Below, in pieces: positions 17,081-25,344 of a stretch of 64,000 nt of DNA. The position numbers and the translations under genes are program-made. Origin of the DNA: Chloroflexota bacterium (lineage in GTDB: Bacteria; Chloroflexota; Anaerolineae; Anaerolineales; Villigracilaceae); NCBI GenBank assembly GCA_016234485.1, contig JACRBL010000010.1, positions 23,462-87,461 of the forward strand, written 5' to 3'. The notes beneath the pieces are model-generated. The model saw only the letters and a program-made list of their open reading frames with translations, had not been told where the DNA came from and searched no databases. Each line of letters begins with the position of its first letter. Position 1 is the first letter of the stretch.

Positions 17081-18319
17081 TTAAGGCAATAACCTCTTGA
17101 TCCATTCCTTGATATTCGCAAAGACCATATTCGGTTCTCCTTTCGCGCGGCGTTTTCTTCCGCTTCGGGCAGTCGTCATTCCCGCGTTTGCGTTGAAGCC
17201 CCAATACAGGAGTCCGACGCTGGTGGAATAAGCGGGGGAATTTAATTTATCCACGAGACCAATCAGGTTTTCAGGTTGCGCGGCGCGCACAGGGACTCCC
17301 ATCACGCTGGAGGCGAGTCTTTTGATGCCAGGCAACATGGATGAGCCGCCCGTCAACACCAGGCCCGCGGGGAGCAGGCCGTCGTAACCCGAGCGTTTGA
17401 TCTCCTGATGAATGAGTTTGAAAAGTTCGGTCACACGCGCTTCGATGATGTGCGAAAGATCCTGGCGATTGATCTGCGCGGCGTGATCTTCGCCGAACGG
17501 ACGAATGCTGAAATATTCCTCAGGTCCCACTTCGCTTCGCAACGCGTGACCCTGTTGCTTCTTCACTTCCTCGGCCTGCGTCACGGGCAGACGCAAACCG
17601 TGCGCGATGTCCTGCGTGATGTGATTGCCGCCCACGGCCAGCACCATCGTGTGCCACACGTCGCCGTCCACGTAGATCGCCAGGTCGGTCGTCCCGCCGC
17701 CGATGTCGCAGACGGCTACGCCCATTTGGCGTTCGTGCTCGGTGAGAGTCACCTCGCCCGAGGCCAGAGGGTTCAACACAAATTGCATTTCCTTTACGCC
17801 CGCCGCGCCCACGCATTGACGCAGGTTATCCACCGTCGCGGCGGAGGCGGTGATGATGTGCGTCTCCACTTCCAGTTTGTAACCGTGCAGGCCGATGGGC
17901 TGGCGAATGCCGTCCTGCCCGTCAATGGAGAAGCCGCGCGTGATGACGTGCACGATCTCACGGTCCGATGGGATCGCGATCGCGCGCGCCTGATCGAGGG
18001 CGTTGAGCATGTCGCTTTCGTCCACCACGCCGCCAGAGATGGCCGCCGTCCCGCGCGAGTTCACGGAGGAAACGTGCGCGCCCGCCATGCTCACCAACGC
18101 GGTCGTGATCTCCAATCCCGAAGTCTGCTCGGCGCGTTGCACCGAACGCGTGATGGCCTGCGTGGCCGCGTTCAAATCAATGATGTTGCCTTTTTTGATT
18201 CCTTCCGACGGCTCAATGCCCACGCCGAGAATGCGAATGGACTTGCCTTCCTCCACGCGCCCAACCAGCGTGCAGATCTTCGTCGTGCCGACGTCTATGC
18301 CTACTACGATCTCATCCAT
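17081..18319 (-). CDS. ftsA: Cell division protein FtsA
   Basis: 412-residue actin-like ATPase that tethers FtsZ to the membrane. Phosphate-1 motif VGIDVGTTKICTLVG is at residues 6-20, the 1C domain at about 85-165, phosphate-2 motif CDIGGGTTDLAIY at about 205, and the adenosine motif LVLTGGSSMLPGI at about 332. The C-terminus (MVFANIKEWIKRLLP) is an amphipathic membrane-targeting helix. It starts one base after the ftsQ stop. 172 bases of palindromes separate it from ftsZ. Confidence 0.97.
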   Translation of the reverse strand: MDEIVVGIDVGTTKICTLVGRVEEGKSIRILGVGIEPSEGIKKGNIIDLNAATQAITRSVQRAEQTSGLEITTALVSMAGAHVSSVNSRGTAAISGGVVDESDMLNALDQARAIAIPSDREIVHVITRGFSIDGQDGIRQPIGLHGYKLEVETHIITASAATVDNLRQCVGAAGVKEMQFVLNPLASGEVTLTEHERQMGVAVCDIGGGTTDLAIYVDGDVWHTMVLAVGGNHITQDIAHGLRLPVTQAEEVKKQQGHALRSEVGPEEYFSIRPFGEDHAAQINRQDLSHIIEARVTELFKLIHQEIKRSGYDGLLPAGLVLTGGSSMLPGIKRLASSVMGVPVRAAQPENLIGLVDKLNSPAYSTSVGLLYWGFNANAGMTTARSGRKRRAKGEPNMVFANIKEWIKRLLP

Positions 18320-18320
18320 G

Positions 18321-19310
18321 TCATTGACCTACTCGATAATATGGGGCGCTCGGATACGCCACGTTGATGAACGTCGGCGTGATGCCGCGTCCCAAAATTG
18401 ATTCCACCAGCGCGGCGTACACGCGCAATTTCATATCCGTCTGCGCGGGGTCGGCGCCAAACCAGGCCGTCCAACCGCGCGCGTCCACCCAGCCGAGTCC
18501 GTGCTTCGGATCGTACAGCAAGACCGACCCCTGCGGGACATTTGGCGCGAGCAATCGAATGGACTCGACCACCTGCGCCGCCACATACGGGACGGGGGCC
18601 AACGCGTCAATCTCGGACCTTAGGCCGGCTGGCGGCGACCCGAACGCGCTCACCACCACCAGGTCGCTTCGCTCGCCGCGTGGACGGAAGATCACGCCCT
18701 CCGCGTCCACCCAGGCGTACGAACCCGCCTGCTCCCAGCGGATGATCGGCTGGCGTTCCACGATGGTCGCGGTCACCTGGTTCGGCAAGTCCACGCGCAC
18801 CTTCACCGAGGTGATTTCAGGGAAGTTGAGTCGCACCGCGTTCTCCACGTCCGCGGGGACGATGAAATAAACGGGCGAGCCGCTCAAACGCAAAACCGAC
18901 TCGATCTCCTCCGCCGTCAGCATCTGATTGCCGACCACGGTCGCAGGAGCGACGCGGAAGAGCGGAGATGTCCACGCGAAGTAAATGGCCGCGCCGATCA
19001 TGGCGACGAGGAAAAATGACAACAATCTCCAGCCGAGGCGAATGTGGACACGCGGCAGAGATGGGACGCGCGCCGCGCCTAACGCGTCATGCACAGGCGC
19101 GGCCGCGGCCACCGCCTCATACTTGCGGACGGGGCGCGTCTGTTGCTTCACCCGCTGTGTGGACGCGTCCAGCGTGACGCCGCGACGCGGCAGGGTCGGA
19201 GTCGGTTGCGAGGCGCGCGGGGCGGGTCGCTTGGCGGGGCGGCGGGTCTCTTCCTGTTTTCGGCGCTGACGTACAACGTCCGCGCGGGTGGGAGTCTCTT
19301 TAGCGCTCAC
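18321..19310 (-). CDS. ftsQ: Cell division protein FtsQ/DivIB
   Basis: 329 residues: a basic, Pro-rich cytosolic N-terminus of about 105 residues, one transmembrane helix (LLSFFLVAMIGAAIYFAW), then a POTRA domain (VVGNQMLTAEEIESVL, about residue 140) and the FtsQ-type beta domain with AWVDAEGVIFRP (about residue 205). FtsQ bridges the early Z-ring and the FtsWI synthase. The cytosolic tail is longer than in Escherichia coli. Its ATG overlaps the ddl stop (ATGA). Confidence 0.92.
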   Translation of the reverse strand: MSAKETPTRADVVRQRRKQEETRRPAKRPAPRASQPTPTLPRRGVTLDASTQRVKQQTRPVRKYEAVAAAAPVHDALGAARVPSLPRVHIRLGWRLLSFFLVAMIGAAIYFAWTSPLFRVAPATVVGNQMLTAEEIESVLRLSGSPVYFIVPADVENAVRLNFPEITSVKVRVDLPNQVTATIVERQPIIRWEQAGSYAWVDAEGVIFRPRGERSDLVVVSAFGSPPAGLRSEIDALAPVPYVAAQVVESIRLLAPNVPQGSVLLYDPKHGLGWVDARGWTAWFGADPAQTDMKLRVYAALVESILGRGITPTFINVAYPSAPYYRVGQ

Positions 19311-20431
19311 TGGCTCCTCCGAAATTCGCGCGTGGTATGGTCACGCTCGGTCTTGCGATCCAACGCGAGTTGAATGAGGCGATCCACAAGTTCAGGATAG
19401 GAAACGCCCGTCGCGTTCCAAAGTTTCGGATACATACTGATGCTGGTAAACCCAGGCAGGGTATTGAGCTCGTTGAGGATCACGCGTCCCGATTCTTTTT
19501 CGAGGAAGAAATCGGCTCTAGCCATTCCAGCGCAATCAATGGTCTTATACGCGCGGACGGCGAGTTCGCGAATCTGAATCGATGTTTCTTCTGGAATCTG
19601 CGCGGGGATCATCAGCCCGCTGGTGCCGTCCACGTATTTCGATTCGTAAGAATAAAACTCGCGGCTCGGAAGGACTTCGCCGCACACCGAGGCGAGCGGC
19701 TCATCGTTGCCCAGCACGCTGACTTCGATCTCGCGGGCATTGACCACACCGCGCTCGATGAGCACGCGCCGATCAAAAGACGCGGCTTCCATGATGCCCT
19801 CGCCCAAATCGGAGCGGTTGTTGCACTTCGAGATGCCCACCGACGATCCCAAATTGGCGGGCTTGGCAAAGAGCGGATAATCGCCTAGCGCCTCGGCCTT
19901 GCGGATGACTTCGTTCATGTCGCGCTCGATCTCCGAGCGGCGGAACATTGCCCAATCGGCCACGGGGATGCCATTGGCGCGCATCACATCTTTGAAGATA
20001 CCCTTGTCCATGCCGACTGCGGAACCAACCACGCCTGCGCCGACGTACGCGACATCGGCCAACTCGAAGAGTCCCTGCATCGTGCCGTCTTCGCCGAAGG
20101 TTCCGTGCAGGACGGGGAAGAGGACATCGAGGTCGGTGAGTTTCACGTATTGCGTATTGCGTATTGCGTAAAGCCCCTGGTAGCCAGGTTCAGGGAAGAT
20201 GGCCGCGTGATCGAGAGAATCGGTCTTGCCTTGCTCCAATTTTTCCAAAACATTCTCGCCAACAAACCAATTCCCATCATGCGTGATGCCGACGGGGAAG
20301 ACCTCGTATTTTGCGGGGTCGAGCGCGGCAATGACGGAACGCGCAGACATCAGCGAGACTTCATGCTCGCCTGAGCGTCCGCCAAAGAGGACGGCTACGC
20401 GGAGTTTGGGGGAGAGGGTGGCGGTTGGCAT
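19307..20431 (-). CDS. ddl: D-alanine--D-alanine ligase
   Basis: 374-residue ATP-grasp ligase making D-Ala-D-Ala for the peptidoglycan stem. N-terminal VLFGGRSGEHEVSLMSARSV (residues 14-33), ATP-grasp FAKPANLGSSVGISK (about residue 190), and the C-terminal metal/active site ILNELNTLPGFTSISMYPKL (about residue 315) are all intact. Residues about 86-96 (YAIRNTQYVK) are encoded by three 7-base GTATTGC units and look like an in-frame insertion in the N-terminal domain loop. Its ATG sits at the edge of another heptamer array. Confidence 0.96.
   Translation of the reverse strand: MPTATLSPKLRVAVLFGGRSGEHEVSLMSARSVIAALDPAKYEVFPVGITHDGNWFVGENVLEKLEQGKTDSLDHAAIFPEPGYQGLYAIRNTQYVKLTDLDVLFPVLHGTFGEDGTMQGLFELADVAYVGAGVVGSAVGMDKGIFKDVMRANGIPVADWAMFRRSEIERDMNEVIRKAEALGDYPLFAKPANLGSSVGISKCNNRSDLGEGIMEAASFDRRVLIERGVVNAREIEVSVLGNDEPLASVCGEVLPSREFYSYESKYVDGTSGLMIPAQIPEETSIQIRELAVRAYKTIDCAGMARADFFLEKESGRVILNELNTLPGFTSISMYPKLWNATGVSYPELVDRLIQLALDRKTERDHTTREFRRSQ
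20147..20170. repeat. In-frame 7-base repeat inside ddl (GTATTGC x3)
   Basis: Three identical heptamers plus a partial fourth, in the ATACGCA family. They encode AIRNTQY in the Ddl N-terminal domain without breaking the frame. Confidence 0.85.
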
Positions 20432-20451
20432 ATTGCGTATTTCGTATTGCG
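20431..20451. repeat. 7-base repeat between the four-helix-bundle gene and ddl
   Basis: Units TATTGCG, TATTTCG, TATTGCG. The first base belongs to the ddl start codon. It forms one flank of the inserted four-helix-bundle gene; the other flank is 20982-21023. Confidence 0.8.
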
Positions 20452-20458
20452 TAACGGT

Positions 20459-20950
20459 TTAAGATAATGGCGCTTTTTCGAGGAGTTGGTCGAGGGTTAA
20501 TTCTGATTGTGTGTAATATTTTGCTTCTTCTTCACGGATCGTGCGGGTGCGCTCTTCGGGAGTAATCGTGAGAAGCAATTTGATGATTTGGGTTAAGAGT
20601 TGCATTCGATGTTCTGCTACTTCTGCGCCAAGAATATGGCGTCCTTTGTTATACCAGTCGCGGCTTTCGCGAGCAGAGCCAAGAGAGTATTCATAAAATC
20701 TGGCGCGGTCTTTACCTGAACTACGGGAATATCCTTCGGCAAGATTAGCGCTTATGGAACCGATGGCTTCATACAATTGGTTGGACAAGCCTATGGTTCG
20801 GCGATCATTCATTAACTTTGTCACATCAGGCCAGGCCAGATCACCAACAAAAACTGCAACCTGATACACCTTCATTTTCCACAAGGTGTCGCCTCGCAGT
20901 GTTGGCGATACAGTCGTTAACCATTCCTGAAAATTGACAAATTTTTCCAT
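20459..20950 (-). CDS. Four-helix-bundle protein (23S rRNA intervening-sequence/S23 family)
   Basis: 163 residues from the ATG at 20950; a GTG at 20971 is an alternative start. The all-alpha protein has the family core KVYQVAVFVGDLAWP, LSNQLYEAIGSISANLAEGYSRSS and FYEYSLGSARESRDWY, typical of the small four-helix-bundle family first known from 23S rRNA intervening sequences. Relatives include Avd-type accessory proteins of diversity-generating retroelements. Function is unknown; nucleic-acid binding is suspected for the family. It is an odd insert in the dcw cluster, between murB and ddl, flanked on both sides by ATACGCA-family heptamer arrays. Confidence 0.8.
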   Translation of the reverse strand: MEKFVNFQEWLTTVSPTLRGDTLWKMKVYQVAVFVGDLAWPDVTKLMNDRRTIGLSNQLYEAIGSISANLAEGYSRSSGKDRARFYEYSLGSARESRDWYNKGRHILGAEVAEHRMQLLTQIIKLLLTITPEERTRTIREEEAKYYTQSELTLDQLLEKAPLS

Positions 20951-20981
20951 GTTCTCTTCATCGCGCGCCACTCATCGTTCA

Positions 20982-21023
20982 ATACGCAATACGCAGTACG
21001 TAATACGCAGTAAGCAGTACTCA
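20982..21023. repeat. 7-base repeat array (ATACGCA x6) overlapping the murB stop
   Basis: Six units in register: ATACGCA, ATACGCA, GTACGTA, ATACGCA, GTAAGCA, GTACTCA. The last unit contains the murB stop codon (TGA on the minus strand). Confidence 0.9.
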
Positions 21024-21929
21024 CCAATCTCCGATCAATTCAACTTCCAGTTCCAACGATACATTGAATTTTTCACGCACGGTTGTCTGTGTCAATTCGA
21101 TCAACTTGCGAATATCATCGGCCTTTGTATCGCCGTGATTGACAAAAAAATTTCCATGCACATTACTGATTTCCGCATTGCCGATGCGCGTGCCTTTCAA
21201 TCCAGCCGCTTCGATCAGGCGTCCTGCGAAATCGCCTTCGGGATTCTTGAACATGGAACCCATGCTCGCGCCCGGCGGTTGCGTGGATTTGCGCTTGGAG
21301 ACGAATTCACCGATTTTAAACCGAACTTCCTCTTTTACGCCATGCCTGAGACGCATTTCAGCGGACAAAATCACAAATTTTAAGGTGGAGCGTTTCAGCG
21401 CGCTGGCGCGATAACCATACTCCATTTTTTCCACAGGCCAATCTTCGCGGCCGTTTTCGGTCAAAATTTCGGCAGAGATGAGATTGCCAGCCATGTCGCC
21501 GCCGAACGCGCCAGCGTTGCCATAGACCGCGCCGCCGACCGTGCCAGGGACAGTCGCGGCCCACTCGAGTCCCGCGAGACCATACTCTGCCGCGCGGTTC
21601 GCGAGACTGGTGAAGCCCGCGCCCGATTCCGCCCAGACCTTTGGCGCGTCGCCCGTTTCGAAGCGCACGTCCTTCGCCCGATTCAACACGACGACTCCGT
21701 GCACTCCCCCATCGCTGACGAGCACATTCGATCCGCCGCCCAATAAAACATACGGGACGCGCAGCTCCCAGATCCGTGTCATGGTCTCTGCCAGTTCATC
21801 CGCAGATTTGACCGTCACCAGCGCGTCCGCCGCCCCCCCAATCCGCGCAGACGTATACGCCGCAAGACTCACATTCTCTTGCAGCTTATCGCCAAAAGCA
21901 TCGCGCAAATCAGCCAGCCAACTACTCAC
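21021..21929 (-). CDS. murB: UDP-N-acetylenolpyruvoylglucosamine reductase
   Basis: 302-residue FAD enzyme reducing UDP-GlcNAc-enolpyruvate to UDP-MurNAc. FAD-binding YVLLGGGSNVLVSDGG (about residues 60-75) and GLEWAATVPGTVGGAVYGNA (about residue 115) are clear. The catalytic Ser lies in GASMGSMFKNPEGDFAGRLI (about residue 230), and the C-terminal glutamate-containing region is present. The start codon is GTG. Both ends abut heptamer repeats: the stop lies inside the ATACGCA array and the start adjoins a TACTCTC array. Confidence 0.95.
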   Translation of the reverse strand: MSSWLADLRDAFGDKLQENVSLAAYTSARIGGAADALVTVKSADELAETMTRIWELRVPYVLLGGGSNVLVSDGGVHGVVVLNRAKDVRFETGDAPKVWAESGAGFTSLANRAAEYGLAGLEWAATVPGTVGGAVYGNAGAFGGDMAGNLISAEILTENGREDWPVEKMEYGYRASALKRSTLKFVILSAEMRLRHGVKEEVRFKIGEFVSKRKSTQPPGASMGSMFKNPEGDFAGRLIEAAGLKGTRIGNAEISNVHGNFFVNHGDTKADDIRKLIELTQTTVREKFNVSLELEVELIGDW

Positions 21930-21958
21930 TGTTCTCTACTCTCTACTTCTCTTCACTC
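21930..21958. repeat. 7-base-period repeat (TACTCTC family)
   Basis: Units TGTTCTC, TACTCTC, TACTTCTC, TTCACTC lie between murB and the 66-residue ORF, covering the stop region of the latter. The same family is at 59745-59772. Confidence 0.7.
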
Positions 21959-22143
21959 AAAAGATCAATCAACTTAATCACCGCTTTCAAGTTCTCCAAA
22001 TCCTTCTGAGACTTGTAAGGGACGGCGGTCTTCTTTGCAGGGCGTTTGGCCTTCTCATCGCCCGCGTGGACCAGGATCATTTTGAGCGGCGGCATGCCCA
22101 AGGTCACAGATTCGAAGCGGCGGGTTTCTTCCTTCTTTTGCAT
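21943..22143 (-). CDS. Small basic protein of unknown function within the dcw cluster
   Basis: 66 residues, rich in Lys (MQKKEETRRFESVTLGM at the N-terminus, an amphipathic helix ENLKAVIKLIDLLSEE at the C-terminus). A good Shine-Dalgarno, GAGGTGA, lies five bases before the ATG. I recognise no family. Its position between murC and murB suggests co-transcription with the cell-wall genes. The end of the coding region runs into a degenerate heptamer repeat. Confidence 0.5.
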   Translation of the reverse strand: MQKKEETRRFESVTLGMPPLKMILVHAGDEKAKRPAKKTAVPYKSQKDLENLKAVIKLIDLLSEEK

Positions 22144-22163
22144 GGTTCACCTCATTTAGTCTT

Positions 22164-22274
22164 TTGGTCGGTTGGTCGCTTGGTCAGTTAGTCGCTTCGT
22201 CGTTGAGATACAGCACGTCGGGATTCGACTGTTAGACTACGCGGCCATCAGACTACGCGACCACCAGACCAGAT
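22164..22274. repeat. Two 8-base-period repeat arrays downstream of murC
   Basis: 22164-22202: TTGGTCGG, TTGGTCGC, TTGGTCAG, TTAGTCGC, TTCGTCG. 22235-22274: GACTACGC, GGCCATCA, GACTACGC, GACCACCA, GACCAGAT. The second array runs through the murC stop codon, so the last residues of MurC (SGLVVA) are repeat-encoded. Confidence 0.8.
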
Positions 22275-23644
22275 AACACATTCGCGCTGACCTGGTCGGC
22301 ATCCCCGGCGGAGAAGACGATGAGCACATCGCCAGGGCGGAGATTTTCGAGCAGATATTTTGTCGTATCCTTCAACTCGGCCACAAAATGCGCCGAGCGG
22401 TGTCGCATGGAACTGACCACCATCGCGCTGGTGAAATCCTGTTTGGGTTCGCGCGAGGCATACACTTCGGTGACGAGGACTTCGTCCGCATTATCAAAGG
22501 CTTTGACGAAATGCTCGAAGAGCGTCTGCGTGCGCGAGTAGGTGTGCGGTTGCCAGACAGCCCAAATCCGTTTTTCGGGGTAGCGCGCCCGCGCCGCGGC
22601 CAGTGTGGACTTGATCTCGGTGGGATGGTGGCCGTAGTCGTTGACAATCGTGATGTCGTTGACTTCGCCGATCACTTCAAAGCGACGGCCTGTGCCGCGA
22701 AATTCGCCCAGCGCCTCGGCGGCTTTTTTGGGAGGCAGTCCCAGCAATGCGGCCACCGAAAGCGCGGCGAGGGAATTTTGCACGTTATGTTTGCCTGGAA
22801 CCTGAAGCGAAACGGGAATGGATTCTGTTTCGTGGAAGAGGTTCGAGACCGCTTCAAAATCGAAACCGCCGCGCTTGTTGGGTTTCAGATTGCGCGCCAG
22901 GGTGAACTGCGGCGCGTTGAGAGTCTGCTCGCCTTGCACGCCGTAGGCCACAACGAGTTTGCCAGCTTTGCGCGCGCTGTTCATCAACGTGTTCGCGGCG
23001 GGGTCATCGAGACAGGCAATCAGCGCGCCGTCCGCGGGGACGAGCGAGACGAAGGTCTCGAAGGCCGCGTACATGTCTTCGAAGGTGGGATAGCAATCGG
23101 GATGGTCATGCTCGATGTTGGTGACGATGGCGTAGAACGGTTTCAGACCGAGGAACATGCGGTCGTACTCGTCGGCTTCGATCACGAAGGGTTTGCCGCG
23201 CCCCGCGCGAGCGTTGGTCTTGAGATTCGAGAGCGTCGAGCCGACGATGAACGAGGGGTCGCGTCCGAGCGCGAAGAGCATCCACGCGATCATACCTGTG
23301 GTGGTGGTCTTGCCATGCGCGCCCGCCACGGCGATTCCAATTTTGTCTTCCATCAGGCGGCCAAGAAAATCGGAGCGTTTGTAAACGGGAATGCCGCGTT
23401 TGCGCGCTTCCATCACTTCGGGGTTGTCGTCCGCGATGGCGGAGGAACGCACCACCCAGTCCGCGCCTGCCACGTTTTGGGCGTTGTGGCCCTTGTAGAT
23501 GATCGCGCCGTCCCGTTGAAGTCCCTCGGCAAACGAAGACAGGACGCGGTCCGAGCCAGAGACGGTCTCGCCCATTTCGAGCAGGAGACGCGCGATGGCG
23601 GAAAGTCCCGTGCCGCCGATGCCGATGAAGTGGATGTGAGTCAT
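22253..23644 (-). CDS. murC: UDP-N-acetylmuramate--L-alanine ligase
   Basis: 463-residue Mur ligase adding L-Ala to UDP-MurNAc. N-terminal Rossmann FIGIGGTGLSAIARLLLEMG (residues 6-25), ATP-binding GAHGKTTTTGMIAW (about residue 110), central EADEYDRMFLGL (about residue 170), and a C-terminal domain with NDYGHHPTEIKSTL (about residue 345). Length is normal for the family. The final six residues derive from an 8-base repeat array, so the C-terminus has been re-made by repeat DNA. Confidence 0.96.
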   Translation of the reverse strand: MTHIHFIGIGGTGLSAIARLLLEMGETVSGSDRVLSSFAEGLQRDGAIIYKGHNAQNVAGADWVVRSSAIADDNPEVMEARKRGIPVYKRSDFLGRLMEDKIGIAVAGAHGKTTTTGMIAWMLFALGRDPSFIVGSTLSNLKTNARAGRGKPFVIEADEYDRMFLGLKPFYAIVTNIEHDHPDCYPTFEDMYAAFETFVSLVPADGALIACLDDPAANTLMNSARKAGKLVVAYGVQGEQTLNAPQFTLARNLKPNKRGGFDFEAVSNLFHETESIPVSLQVPGKHNVQNSLAALSVAALLGLPPKKAAEALGEFRGTGRRFEVIGEVNDITIVNDYGHHPTEIKSTLAAARARYPEKRIWAVWQPHTYSRTQTLFEHFVKAFDNADEVLVTEVYASREPKQDFTSAMVVSSMRHRSAHFVAELKDTTKYLLENLRPGDVLIVFSAGDADQVSANVLSGLVVA

Positions 23645-23651
23645 GGTTTCT

Positions 23652-23712
23652 CTTGATTCGGAGTCCGAAGTCTCCCGACTTCGGATTTTCCAACGTCAGA
23701 GACGTTGGAGTC
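23652..23712. repeat. Two adjacent intergenic palindromes between the CvpA-like gene and murC
   Basis: GTCCGAAGTC...GACTTCGGA and CCAACGTC...GACGTTGG. The outer GAGTCCGAA occurs at both ends as a direct repeat. It is related to the 16983-17002 palindrome. Confidence 0.65.
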
Positions 23713-23716
23713 CGAA

Positions 23717-24241
23717 TTATACGTACACAACCAGGATGAAGATCAACACGACGATGACCGCGAAGTAGATGGTGGGCGCGCCGAGCAAGTGCGGGGGCAT
23801 GTATTCGATTATTTTTGCAACCTCGGCTTGAATTTCGGGATTGCCTTTTACGACCATGCCGCCTGGATAACCGGCAACATCCCAGTAATACCAAAACGAA
23901 CCCGCGATCAAATAGCCGTTGATGCCGCCGAGAAATAACCCAAAGAGCGAGTCTTGCAATCGCTCGCGGCGCGCGCCGGCCTGCAAGCGCGCGATGCTGA
24001 TGACGGTCTGGTAGCCAAAGTAAACCAACGTGCCGAACACGATGATCCGCACCCAGAAGAGGGTGATGTCATTTTCGGGCAAGTTTTTCACCATGGGCGC
24101 GTAGGTTTTGAGAAGGTAGTTCAACGCCACGGCCACCACCACCGCGAAGCCCACCAGCAATTCCTTGGCCCAGCCGCGCAACATGCCGATCACCGCGAAC
24201 AGGATCACGTACATCCAGAAAACAGCGACGAGGCTGATCAT
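23717..24241 (-). CDS. CvpA-like integral membrane protein
   Basis: 174 residues with about five transmembrane segments. The N-terminus (AVFWMYVILFAVIGMLRGWAKE) shows the conserved RGW.KE pattern of the CvpA/colicin V production family, and the second half continues with membrane segments. The family role is unclear; in other bacteria CvpA affects the envelope. It sits between murG and murC, and its start overlaps the murG stop by 4 bases (ATGA), so it is translationally coupled to cell-wall genes. This is not a standard dcw member. Confidence 0.55.
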   Translation of the reverse strand: MISLVAVFWMYVILFAVIGMLRGWAKELLVGFAVVVAVALNYLLKTYAPMVKNLPENDITLFWVRIIVFGTLVYFGYQTVISIARLQAGARRERLQDSLFGLFLGGINGYLIAGSFWYYWDVAGYPGGMVVKGNPEIQAEVAKIIEYMPPHLLGAPTIYFAVIVVLIFILVVYV

Positions 24242-25344
24242 GATTTTGCCTCCTTGGCCATTTCGGCCAATTGTTCCGCAATAGCGCGCGCCGCCTGCGG
24301 ACGAGCCAGGGCGCTCGCGCGGGCGCGCATCTGTGCGAGTTGGTCGGGGTCTTTAAAAAGTTTTTGCACGGATTCCAATAATTTCTCTTTCAAGGTTTCG
24401 TCCTCCAGCAAAATCGCCGCGCCGCGCTTCACGAGATGATCGGCGTTCACTTTTTGATAACGCCACGCATGCGGATACGGGACGAGGATGGCGGGCAAAC
24501 CCAACAGCGGATATTCGCCCACCGACGACGCGCCCGCTCGCGACAAGACGAGATCCGCCGACCGCAACGCCGCGCCCATCTCCTCGTGCAGATAGGAATA
24601 GGCGTGATAATCGCGGCGGTTCATTCCCGACGTTTGGCGGGCCGCGGCCTCGACGACCGGCCAATCCAACTCGCCGCTGATGTGGATCACCTGCGCCATC
24701 TCCAGCAGGGACGGAAGATGATGCAAAACCGCCTGGTTGATCGAACGCGCCCCGCGGCTTCCGCCCGTCACCAGCAGGACGGGTTTTTCATCGTGTAAAT
24801 TAAAGACCGCGCGCGCCGCGGCGCGATCCCACTTCGTCAATTCCTTGCGGACGGGGTAGCCCGTCTCGATCACGCGGGCGCGGGCCGGGAAGTAATTCCG
24901 CGACTCCGCCGCCGTGACCGCGATCCGATCGGCGAAACGGGCGATGGTTTTCAGCGCCAGTGCAGGCTCGATATCGGGCACATACAACAAGGCGGGAACG
25001 CTCATCCCAGCCAGCGCCATCGGAGCGGCGATGTAACCGCCCGTGAAGAACAACGCGTCGGGACGGAACTCTTTCAGGATCTTGCGCGAGGCGAAATAGC
25101 CGCGCGCCAATTTGCCGAGATTGCGCGGTAAAGCGCGCAGGCCAACGCCATGCACGCCTGCGGCGGGAACGGACTGGTAGGGGATTCCCATGCGCTTCAC
25201 GAGAGTCTCCTCCATGCCGCCCTCGCCGCCCACCCACAGCAGTTCCAGGTTCGAGGTTGCAAATTCACTTTGCAACTGTTCGAGAACGGACAGGGCGGGA
25301 TACACTCCGCCGCCCGTTCCGCCCGCGCAGGTCAAAATTCGCAC
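24238..25344 (-). CDS. murG: UDP-GlcNAc:lipid I GlcNAc-transferase
   Basis: About 368-residue GT28 glycosyltransferase converting lipid I to lipid II on the inner face of the membrane. The N-terminal glycine-rich loop CAGGTGGGVYPALSVLEQL, the donor-site region LVTGGSRGARSINQAVL (about residue 180) and SRAGASSVGEYPLLGLPAILVPYP (about residue 265) are intact. The GTG at 25344 is chosen as start because GGAGGT lies six bases upstream and the protein then begins VRILTCAGG like other MurG. This start lies 80 bases inside the end of ftsW. Confidence 0.93.
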   Translation of the reverse strand: MRILTCAGGTGGGVYPALSVLEQLQSEFATSNLELLWVGGEGGMEETLVKRMGIPYQSVPAAGVHGVGLRALPRNLGKLARGYFASRKILKEFRPDALFFTGGYIAAPMALAGMSVPALLYVPDIEPALALKTIARFADRIAVTAAESRNYFPARARVIETGYPVRKELTKWDRAAARAVFNLHDEKPVLLVTGGSRGARSINQAVLHHLPSLLEMAQVIHISGELDWPVVEAAARQTSGMNRRDYHAYSYLHEEMGAALRSADLVLSRAGASSVGEYPLLGLPAILVPYPHAWRYQKVNADHLVKRGAAILLEDETLKEKLLESVQKLFKDPDQLAQMRARASALARPQAARAIAEQLAEMAKEAKS

